Origin: Bacteroidota bacterium
GTDB taxonomy: Bacteria > Bacteroidota > Bacteroidia > Bacteroidales > FEN-979
Length of the DNA stretch: 64,000 nucleotides
Assembly: GCA_026391835.1 (NCBI GenBank)
Contig: JAPLDF010000075.1
Span: 124,001 to 188,000 of the forward strand
Direction of reading: 5' to 3'
The position numbers and the translations under genes were made by a program. Each line of letters opens with the position of its first letter. Within the stretch, counting starts at the first letter, position 1. The notes below the pieces were generated by a model that worked only from the letters and a program-made list of their open reading frames with translations, did no database searches and was not told where the DNA came from. Below, in pieces: positions 16,465 to 24,800 of the stretch.

Positions 16465-18648
16465 ATGACTCCTGAAGAAACGAATGAGAACGTGGAGCAG
16501 AATGCTGAACCCATTGTTGAACAAATTGTGAATGCCGAAACCGAAGTTCCTGTTGTGGAAGAGGTTGAAGCGCCAGTAGCCGAGCCTGTAACTGAGCCGG
16601 TTGCAGAAATTGTTGCCGAACCTGTTGCAGAAATTGCTGCAGAGCCGGTTGCAGAAGCTGTTGCCGAACCGGAAGCAGTTGTTGCTGAACCTGTTGCTGA
16701 AGTTGTTGCAGAACCTGTTGCTGAAGTTGTTGCAGAACCTGTTGCTGCAGCGCCCGTAAGGTCGGCCAGGAAAACGCATGTGGCACCTGTTGCCCCTGCC
16801 GATTTTGACTGGGATGCCATCGGGAAAAAACACGAAATTTACACGAGTGAAGAACGTACCAAACTGGAAGATGTCTACGATCAAACCCTCCGGGCAATCC
16901 AGGATCATGAAGTGATCGAAGGTACAGTAGTTACCATGACCAACCGCGAAGTCATTGTCAATATTGGCTTTAAAAGCGATGGTGTGATTCAGATGAACGA
17001 ATTTCGCTACAATCCCGAACTGAAGATCGGTGATAAAGTTGAAGTTTACATCGAGAACCAGGAAGATACCAGCGGTCAGTTGCTGTTATCACACAAAAAA
17101 GCACGTATCCTGAAATCGTGGGAACGCATCAACGATGCCTACGAAAAACAGGAAATTATCAAGGGTTATGTGAAATCCCGTACCAAAGGTGGTTTGATTG
17201 TCGATATTTTCGGTATCGAAGCTTTCCTTCCGGGATCACAAATCGATGTAAAACCTATCCGCGATTACGACGTTTTTGTTGATAAAGTTATGGAATTCAA
17301 GGTTGTGAAGATCAACCATGAATACAAGAACGTGGTCGTTTCCCACAAAGCCCTTATCGAGGACGAACTTGAAGCCCAGAAAGCAGAGATTATCAAGAAG
17401 CTTGAAAAGGGACAGATTCTCGAAGGTACCGTTAAGAACATCACCAGTTATGGCGTATTTGTTGACCTTGGCGGTGTTGACGGCCTGGTCCACATCACCG
17501 ACCTCAGCTGGGGACGTATCAACCATCCTGAAGAGATCGTTAAACTTGATCAGAAAATCAAAGTCGTTATCCTTGATTTTGATGAAAACAAGAAGCGTAT
17601 TGCCCTTGGTCTTAAACAATTAACACCTCACCCATGGGATTCATTGAGCCAGGATCTTAAAATTGGCGATAAAGTGAAGGGTAAAGTTGTTGTCATCGCC
17701 GATTACGGTGCATTTGTCGAAATTACCACCGGCGTTGAAGGACTTATCCACGTTTCCGAAATGTCATGGTCACAGCATCTCCGCACTGCGCATGATTTCC
17801 TCAAGGTAGGTCAGGAAGTGGAAGCTGTTATCCTCACACTCGACCGCGAAGAGCGCAAGATGTCGATGGGTATCAAACAACTGATCCCGGATCCATGGAC
17901 GAACATCAGGGACAAATATCCCCTCCGTTCAAAACATACTGCCACTGTTCGCAACTTTACTAACTTCGGCATTTTTGTTGAACTGGAAGAAGGTGTTGAC
18001 GGCCTGATTCACATTTCCGACCTCAGCTGGTCGAAGAAGATCAAGCATCCTGCCGAATTCACCAAAATTGGTGAGAGCATTGAAGTGATGGTTCTTGATG
18101 TGGATGTCGAAAACCGCCGCCTCAGCCTGGGCCATAAACAACTCGAAGAAAATCCCTGGGATGTATTCGAAAATGTTTTCGCAGTCGGCTCAGTGCATCT
18201 TGGAACCATTGTCAGCTTGAATGACAAGGGCGCCATCATCGCCCTCCCGTATGGCGTAGAGGGTTTTGCACCACTCCGCCACCTTGGCAAGGAAGACAAC
18301 AGCATGGCACGTGAAGAAGAAGCCATGGATTTCAAGGTGATCGAATTTTCGAAAGAAAACAAGAAGATCATCCTGAGTCATAGCAAAATCCACCAGGATG
18401 TTGCCAATGTTGAGAAAAACAAAGATGCCAAAACAGGGCTGAAAAAGGAAAGCGATACCAAAAAGGCTGTTAAAAAACTCAAGGACAACCTCGAGAAAAC
18501 GACCCTTGGCGATATTGATGCCCTTGCAAACCTGAAAGCTGATATGGTGAAGGCCGAAAACCTCGCCCGTGATGCAAAGTATGCAAAAGGAGAAGAGGTG
18601 ACACCCGATGAAGAGGCCACCACCGAAGAACCGGTTGCAGAAGAATAA
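16465..18648 (+). CDS. rpsA: 30S ribosomal protein S1 with an acidic Pro/Ala/Val repeat N-terminus
   Basis: A 727-residue protein with six S1 RNA-binding domains at about residues 145-210, 230-295, 317-385, 402-472, 489-558 and 575-640. The third and later domains show the typical GVFVDL/GLVHITDLSW pattern. S1 brings mRNA to the ribosome. The first 100 residues are a repeat of PVAE(I/V)VAE-type units of low complexity, longer than usual for the family, and the DNA there (16580-16750) is correspondingly repetitive. A Lys/Glu-rich C-terminal tail of about 85 residues follows the last domain. The ATG at 16465 is preferred: the ATG four bases upstream reads only four codons before a stop. It is followed after three bases by rnz. 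Confidence 0.95.
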   Translation: MTPEETNENVEQNAEPIVEQIVNAETEVPVVEEVEAPVAEPVTEPVAEIVAEPVAEIAAEPVAEAVAEPEAVVAEPVAEVVAEPVAEVVAEPVAAAPVRSARKTHVAPVAPADFDWDAIGKKHEIYTSEERTKLEDVYDQTLRAIQDHEVIEGTVVTMTNREVIVNIGFKSDGVIQMNEFRYNPELKIGDKVEVYIENQEDTSGQLLLSHKKARILKSWERINDAYEKQEIIKGYVKSRTKGGLIVDIFGIEAFLPGSQIDVKPIRDYDVFVDKVMEFKVVKINHEYKNVVVSHKALIEDELEAQKAEIIKKLEKGQILEGTVKNITSYGVFVDLGGVDGLVHITDLSWGRINHPEEIVKLDQKIKVVILDFDENKKRIALGLKQLTPHPWDSLSQDLKIGDKVKGKVVVIADYGAFVEITTGVEGLIHVSEMSWSQHLRTAHDFLKVGQEVEAVILTLDREERKMSMGIKQLIPDPWTNIRDKYPLRSKHTATVRNFTNFGIFVELEEGVDGLIHISDLSWSKKIKHPAEFTKIGESIEVMVLDVDVENRRLSLGHKQLEENPWDVFENVFAVGSVHLGTIVSLNDKGAIIALPYGVEGFAPLRHLGKEDNSMAREEEAMDFKVIEFSKENKKIILSHSKIHQDVANVEKNKDAKTGLKKESDTKKAVKKLKDNLEKTTLGDIDALANLKADMVKAENLARDAKYAKGEEVTPDEEATTEEPVAEE

Positions 18649-18651
18649 CAC

Positions 18652-19440
18652 ATGAACTTCTCGTTGACAGTGCTGGGTAGCAATGCTGCCATCCCGGCTA
18701 ACAACAGAAACCTAAGCGCTCATTTGCTCAATGCAAATGAGCGCTTCTTTTTAATTGACTGCGGAGAAGGCACACAGTTCCAGCTTAGAAAGTACCATAT
18801 TTCATTTCAACGGATCAGGCATATATTCATCAGTCATTTGCATGGTGATCATTTTTTTGGGCTGATCGGCCTGCTTAATTCCATGCATTTGCTGGGGCGC
18901 AAAGAAGAACTGCACGTATACGCCCCTGCCATGCTGAATGAGATCATCAACATCCAGATGGAAGTATCCCAGACTACCTTGAACTACCCATTCATATTTC
19001 ACCCGCTGTGCATGGACCAGTTTGACCTGATCCTTGAACATGAGCGGATCTCCGTACACAGTTTCCCACTGTTGCACAGCATCCCTGCATGCGGTTTTGT
19101 GTTTCGTGAGAAAAACCCACCCAGGAAAGTTTCCGTAGCCAGGTCCTATGCTTATTGCAGCGATACACGCTATTCAGAAGCAATTATCCCGTATATCAGG
19201 GAGGTTGGACTCCTTTATCATGAAGCTACATTCATGCAGAACCTGGCAGCTGCTGCCGCAGAAAAGTTCCATTCAACGGCCATTGAAGCTGCAACCATTG
19301 CCTCCAAAGCACATGTGAAAAAGTTGCTTATTGGTCATTTTTCAGCCAGGTATGAGGATATCGGACCTTTGCTTGCCGAAGCCAGGTCTGTTTTTTCAGA
19401 ATCATATGCTGCCGGGGAGGGAATTATAGTTGACATCTGA
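18652..19440 (+). CDS. rnz: Ribonuclease Z
   Basis: A 262-residue metallo-beta-lactamase-fold protein. The zinc motif is SHLHGDHFFGL (HxHxDH). Other ligands fit the family: HSIPACGFVF, YCSDTRY (Asp), HEATF and a late GHFSARY (His). RNase Z cuts the 3' trailer of tRNA precursors. At 262 residues it is somewhat shorter than the typical 300-320. The ATG lies three bases after the rpsA stop, so the pair is co-transcribed from the rpsA promoter. Confidence 0.92.
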   Translation: MNFSLTVLGSNAAIPANNRNLSAHLLNANERFFLIDCGEGTQFQLRKYHISFQRIRHIFISHLHGDHFFGLIGLLNSMHLLGRKEELHVYAPAMLNEIINIQMEVSQTTLNYPFIFHPLCMDQFDLILEHERISVHSFPLLHSIPACGFVFREKNPPRKVSVARSYAYCSDTRYSEAIIPYIREVGLLYHEATFMQNLAAAAAEKFHSTAIEAATIASKAHVKKLLIGHFSARYEDIGPLLAEARSVFSESYAAGEGIIVDI

Positions 19441-19460
19441 CAGCTTTTCAGTTTTTTTTA

Positions 19461-19468
19461 TACTTTTG
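19461..19468 (+). promoter_or_regulatory. Promoter -7 box ahead of the cobalamin riboswitch
   Basis: TACTTTTG matches TAnnTTTG and lies about 40 bases before the riboswitch core. The -33 element is poor. A run of eight T at 19452-19459 just upstream may also end the rpsA-rnz transcript. Confidence 0.45.
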
Positions 19469-19499
19469 CAGTGAATTTGTTGCTGGTTCACTTTCTGAA

Positions 19500-19660
19500 T
19501 ATCTTCAGGCAGTGTGAAAAGGGAATCCGGTGAAAATCCGGAACTGTTCCCGCAGCTGTAAGCTCCAGAAAAGTTTTCGACCTCTTTTTGTCACTGTCCT
19601 GCTCCGGCAGGACGGGAAGACCTCGAATAACAGAGCAAGCCAGAAGACCTGCCATCAGCG
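19500..19660 (+). ncRNA. Cobalamin (vitamin B12) riboswitch
   Basis: The sequence carries the conserved cobalamin riboswitch blocks in order. GGGAATCCGGTGAAAATCCG at 19521-19540 leads into the AACTGTTCCCGC segment. A CTGTAA box follows at 19556-19561, a GGGAAGAC near 19614, and the B12 box GCCAGAAGACCTGCC at 19638-19652. GGCAG near 19508 can pair with CTGCC near 19649 to close stem P1. Binding of adenosyl- or another cobalamin normally lowers expression of the downstream gene. The gene controlled here is the BtuG-like lipoprotein at 19713, 53 bases downstream. Confidence 0.93.
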
Positions 19661-19712
19661 ATTTTCGTAGCTTTCGGGAGAAAAGCGAAGAACTTTAATC
19701 TAAAAACCAATC

Positions 19713-20792
19713 ATGACGACACGACTTAACATTTTTGCATGGGCATTGCTCATTACTACACTGATACCCGGATGTAAAAAAGATGATCCACCAGTCTATG
19801 TCCCTGCAGAACCATATGCAAATGGGGCATTTATATCGAATGAAGGAACCTATGGCCAGGCAAATGCTTCGGTAAGTTTTTACGATTTCGCAGGTGACAG
19901 CGTAAGAAATTCAATTTTTACAACCGTTAACAATCGTCCGCTCGGTCAATTGCTCCAGTCAACCTATGCCGTAAACGGGAAAGTATATATGGTATTGAAC
20001 CTTTCCGACACAGTCGTGGTGGCATCTGCCGGTGATTTCAAAGAAGCAGGTGTCTTTACCGGTCTCAGTTCGCCACGTTACATGACCTCATTCAACAACA
20101 AGGGCTATGTTACACAATGGGGGGGCAGTGGGGAGGTCAAGGTCATTGACCTGGGCACAAATGCCATTCTCAAATCAATCAGGGTAGGTACAGGCCCGGA
20201 ACAGGCGATTGTTGTCAATGGAAACATACTGGTATGCAATGGGGGAGCCTACGATGTTGATTCAACCATCTCAGTAATTGACCCTGTTAACGACTTGGTG
20301 GTTAAAACGATAACGGTAGGGGACAACCCCAAGGAAATGGTTGTTGATAAAAATAATGATATCTGGGTGATTTGTTACGGGTACATTAAATATGACGGAT
20401 CATTTAACATAATTCTCGAAACACCGTCAAAACTTGTGAAAGTGTCGGGCCAGTCCTATCAGAAAACTGCCGAGTACATAATTTCTGCGACACAGCACCC
20501 GCAGCATATCGATATCAGCAAAGATAAATCAACAATATATTATGGTGGCGGATTTGGTTATGCCGGGATCTACGCAATGAATATCACGGCGGCGGGAACC
20601 CCTTCTACCCCGTTGATCGATGGCAGTAAATATTTCTATGGATTCAACGTGAACCCTGCCAATGATGAAATATATGCGCTTGATGCCACTAATTTCACCA
20701 CCCCGGGAACACTCTTCAGGTATTCGAACCAGGGAAACCTGGTTAATCAATATACTGTTGGAATTGCGCCAAACGGAGTTCTGTTCAAATAA
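19713..20792 (+). CDS. BtuG-like surface lipoprotein, beta-propeller (YncE/DUF5074 type), cobalamin-regulated
   Basis: A 359-residue lipoprotein. The signal peptide ends in a lipobox, LIPGC, and the mature N-terminus reads CKKDDPP, with acidic residues of the kind that mark surface export in Bacteroidota. The rest is a repeated beta-propeller: blades with patterns such as VKVIDLGTNAILKSIRVGTGPEQ and ISVIDPVNDLVVKTITVGDNPKE, about seven in total. Bacteroides BtuG proteins have this architecture, sit on BtuB and bind B12 very tightly. The riboswitch immediately upstream supports a role in B12 capture. No btuB or other B12 transport gene is adjacent, so the partner is elsewhere or missing. Confidence 0.82.
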   Translation: MTTRLNIFAWALLITTLIPGCKKDDPPVYVPAEPYANGAFISNEGTYGQANASVSFYDFAGDSVRNSIFTTVNNRPLGQLLQSTYAVNGKVYMVLNLSDTVVVASAGDFKEAGVFTGLSSPRYMTSFNNKGYVTQWGGSGEVKVIDLGTNAILKSIRVGTGPEQAIVVNGNILVCNGGAYDVDSTISVIDPVNDLVVKTITVGDNPKEMVVDKNNDIWVICYGYIKYDGSFNIILETPSKLVKVSGQSYQKTAEYIISATQHPQHIDISKDKSTIYYGGGFGYAGIYAMNITAAGTPSTPLIDGSKYFYGFNVNPANDEIYALDATNFTTPGTLFRYSNQGNLVNQYTVGIAPNGVLFK

Positions 20793-20813
20793 CTGCGTGT
20801 TAACACAGTGAAA

Positions 20814-21575
20814 TTAGCCGGTTCTGCTTATTCTGTGCAGCGCCTCAAAATCAAGGATTTCCATCTCGTTGTCAGTAAGATGTATAATCTTGTCGTTTTG
20901 AAATTCACGCAGGATCTTTACTGAACTGTCTTTTGACATGCCCGATAATTCAGAAATATCCTGCCGCGAAAGATACATGGTGAATTTTGGTGATTCAAAG
21001 ATCTCTTCACTGAGGTAGATCAGTGTGTCGGCCATTCTTCCTGGCATTTGTTTCTGTGTCATGCAAAGAAGCCGGTTATATACAGAAAGGATACTTCTGC
21101 TGAAATCCTTCATGAATTCGTTTGAAAATATTTTGTTTGTGTCAATAATCTCTTTGAAAATTGCCACGTCAATGAAACATACCGTTGTGTCCGTCAGGGC
21201 AGTGACTGAAAAATGATGGCGCTGATCAAGATAAATCCCCGGCCCGCCAATAAAATTTGTCGGTTTGGCGATTCGGATAATGGCATTGCGGTGTTCAATT
21301 CCTTCGAGGTATAGCTTTGCAAGCCCTGAGTTCACCGAAATGACATGCGACATGTAAGTTCCCTGCTTTCGTATTGTTTCTCCCTTGTTGAAGTGTACCG
21401 TAATTTTATTTTTGTCAATGAGTTTCAGTTCGGCATCACTCAGGTAGCAGAAAAGAGGTGATTTAAACTCACACTCGGTGCAGTTTCTCAGAGGATTTTC
21501 GCAATTGCTTATCATAGGTTTGGAAAAATATTCCTCATGTTTTTTTATGTTCGGGCCAAAGGTAAAATTTTTCAC
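20814..21575 (-). CDS. Crp/Fnr-family regulator with an N-terminal four-cysteine motif
   Basis: A 253-residue protein: N-terminal extension, cyclic-nucleotide-binding-like beta barrel (about 50-160) and a C-terminal winged helix with the recognition segment LSRQDISELSGMSKDSSVKIL. The extension holds C25, C32, C35 and C43 (spacing x6, x2, x7), close to what Fnr proteins use to bind an oxygen-sensitive [4Fe-4S] cluster, although the order and spacing differ from E. coli Fnr. It is therefore a candidate oxygen or NO sensor. It meets the BtuG-like gene tail to tail and is divergent from the large adhesin gene at 21835. A role in controlling that gene is possible but unproven. Confidence 0.85.
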   Translation of the reverse strand: MKNFTFGPNIKKHEEYFSKPMISNCENPLRNCTECEFKSPLFCYLSDAELKLIDKNKITVHFNKGETIRKQGTYMSHVISVNSGLAKLYLEGIEHRNAIIRIAKPTNFIGGPGIYLDQRHHFSVTALTDTTVCFIDVAIFKEIIDTNKIFSNEFMKDFSRSILSVYNRLLCMTQKQMPGRMADTLIYLSEEIFESPKFTMYLSRQDISELSGMSKDSSVKILREFQNDKIIHLTDNEMEILDFEALHRISRTG

Positions 21576-21685
21576 ACGAAATATCCCTTGTTAAACACGA
21601 TTTATTTCCTCTGGTTGACGGAAAATTCATTGTGAAAATTGCAAATAATATTTTTTCATCATGTATTATTAAGACTAAATATACA

Positions 21686-21693
21686 TAAATTTG
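21686..21693 (+). promoter_or_regulatory. Candidate promoter -7 box for the large T9SS protein
   Basis: TAAATTTG matches TAnnTTTG, without a good -33 TTTG. The leader to the ATG at 21835 is about 135 bases and ends in a strong AGGAGG (21822-21827), a rare ribosome site for this group. Confidence 0.4.
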
Positions 21694-21834
21694 CAACAGA
21701 ACTTAAATTTAAATTAGCATTGCCAATACAACCACTTGGTATAATCAGGCTGGCCAAAGAAAAGATGCTATGCTGCTTTGAAACATTCTAACGATTTAAT
21801 TTGAACAACGACTTAGCAATCAGGAGGAAAAAAT

Positions 21835-24800
21835 ATGAAAAAAAATAGTACCAATTCAATAAATCCGGTTGATGGTGCAGGTGGCTCCAGCGGTTTGAGC
21901 CTATACCGGTTATCGTTATTAACCATCATCTTCATCTTCTCTTTTTTATCAATAAAATCGGTTGCCCAGGTTTGCTGTCCCGATTTTAAATTGCAGGATG
22001 CTGTTGAAATTTGCGCTTCTGACCAGGCGTGTGGTACCGGAGGTGCCGGTGGCCAGGGGCATGCCATGGTTGCCTGCAAATTAAGCGCTCATACTTATAC
22101 CGTATATCCGAATTCTGCACCATACACCTATACCTGGACTGTTACCGGAGGAACCCCTGCCGGCCCAACCACAGCCAATCCACTTACAATTTTGTGGGGA
22201 AGCGGTGCAACCGGTTATATAACCGTTGTGATCAATGGGGGAGGTTGTCACGATTCGATCACACAACAAATTTGTTTAATAGATGGTCCGCAGGCAAATT
22301 TCACTGCGGTACCCAATCCTGTGTGTACGGGTACCCCTGTACATTTTAACAACACTTCCTCCGGAGGAGGCAGCTATTTATGGGATTTCGGCGACGGAAC
22401 GACTTCCACGCTTGCAAATCCCCCTGATCATGTATTCCCCGGACCAGGATTCTATACGGTTCTGCTTACTGCTTATGACATGGGTGCTCCCAAAGCGGTG
22501 CCTGATCAGAGAACCCCCTGCGGCTGTACTGATACTATTTCACTGGTTATTCATGTCCTGAGCGGTGCCGGTCCCAGCATTGAAACAACATGTTGCTATG
22601 GAACCGTATGTCCCGGTGATACATCTTCCTTTTGTACCCCGGTGGTTTGTGGTACCTATAACTGGACAGTAACAAACGGGGTTATCATTTCCGGAGCAGG
22701 GACAAACTGTATTAAAATAAAATGGAATGCTGTTTATACAGTGCCACCCACCGTATCACTTGCCGTACCCGGATGTGGTGCAGCACCTTGTCCCGGCACT
22801 ACAACGCTGAACGTACCTGTTCTATATCCGAATCTCCCGATTTCAGGGCCGAATCCACTTTGTGTGGGCTCTGCCGGAACTTTTTTCATTACCTCCATGC
22901 CTGGGACCTACTACCAATGGACGACAACTGCACCAGCGGGATCATATACATTTAATGATGATGACAGGAACGTTGCCAATGTGAACATGACATTCAATGC
23001 TGCCGGAACATATACAATTCAATGCAATTACAACAATCCGCTGGCCGGTTGCAGCGGAACCAGCAGTTTTACGGTGAATGTCCTTCCCGTATATTCAATC
23101 TACGGATCTGACGCGGTATGCCAGTATTCAACAGATTTGTATTCCGGCAGTGGCCCGGCCACATGGACAGTTACCGGGCCTGGTGGAGTAGTTATCGCTC
23201 CAATTTTTGGCAACCCGACGAATATCACATTTAATGTGCCCGGTACATACACCATTAAGGCCACACCACCTCCGGGATTCTATTGCAACCTGGATGCCAT
23301 AAAGATCGTCAAGGTGGTTGCCATACCAATCCTTGGTCCGATCGTCGGCCCTAACCTGGTTTGTCCTGGCAAAAATTTAACCTATACCATTACTTCCAAC
23401 CTGGCGGGAAACCCCTTTACCTGGTCTGTTTTGCCTGCCGGAACAGGGACTGTTCAAACCCAGTTTGGAACCGACCGTTTTACATCGATCATTAAATTGA
23501 ACGGAATAGGTCCCTGGACCATCAGTGTAATCCAGCAGGTTGAGATCATTCCTGGCGTTTTTTGCACATCTTTACCGCAAACACTGCTTGTTAGCAAATA
23601 CGGGCCGCCTGCCATAACTCCTTCCGGCCCCCTCAATGTTTGTGTTGATGCGACTACTACCTTCACTGCAACAGGACCTTTGCCGATCCAATGGACTGTA
23701 ACTCCCCCGAACAGGGGATCGATCCTCAACGGGCAGGGAACCAATGGTGTGACGATCCGGTGGCATGGACCTCCGACTATTGCTACTGTAACAGCATCAC
23801 ATTGTGGTGGCAGCAATTCGGTCACGGTTAACATACTCAATCCTCCTGTAACACCGGTTATTACGGCAAATGGCCCCCTCACATATTGTTTGCCGAGTTT
23901 TCCTACGGCAACCTTCGCATTCAGTGTCCCGGCTGTTTATACATCTTATCAGTGGTATGGTCCCGGCTTGACACTCATCCCGGGCGCGACCAATCCATCA
24001 TACACGCCAGGACCCGCGGCGTTTAATCCACCTGTAGGTGGCTCATTTATCTATACAGTGGTTGTTTCAAACGGGATATGTACAGCAACTGCAAACGTTC
24101 AGGTATTAATCGGAACATGCGGGGTAGGCGGAGGTCCTCCACCGAACCCGATCAGTTGTGCCATTGACTTTACAATCAACCCGAACCCTGTTTGCGAAGG
24201 GCAGCCTGCCACGTTTACTGCAATACAGGTGTTGCCAAACATAACCGATCCTGGCTTCAGTTATCAGTGGGCCTTTGGTGATGGTTCCACTTCGTTCACA
24301 TCGCCGACACAACACACTTACCTCGCAGCCGGATCTTACAATGTTACGCTGACTGCCACACTTGGAACCTCTGTTGCTACCAAGGTTCACCAGATCATTG
24401 TCCGGCCTACACCAAACCCTGTCATAACAGCTTCTGATACAATGTACTGCCCCGGCGGTTTTGTGACACTGACTACGCTACCCGTGGTACCTGCTTATCC
24501 CTCATATCAATGGTATAAAAATGGTGCTTTAATAACAGGTGCGACCAGCAGCAGCTATAATGTATATCAATATGGTGATTACTATGTGGAAACATCAAAT
24601 ACCTTCGGATGTACAAACAAATCAAATTCCATATTCGTCTACGAAAAAGCTTTACCAACTGCAAGAATAACCGGGGAAGGCCTGGTTTGCTCATCTCCCG
24701 GGGGCACTGCTACTTTCAATTTGTCGTCATTTTATGATCCCAATTACACCTATTCATGGTCAAGTAATCCGGCCGGAGCAACATTCAGTCCCAATAACAG

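Noticed and set aside
16580-16750. Direct DNA repeats that might suggest a CRISPR array
   Set aside because: The units run head to tail without unique spacers and stay in frame with rpsA; they code for the acidic repeat.
16410-16897. Long minus-strand frames opposite the start of rpsA
   Set aside because: They are low-complexity mirror images of the P-V-A-E repeat in rpsA and have no features of their own.
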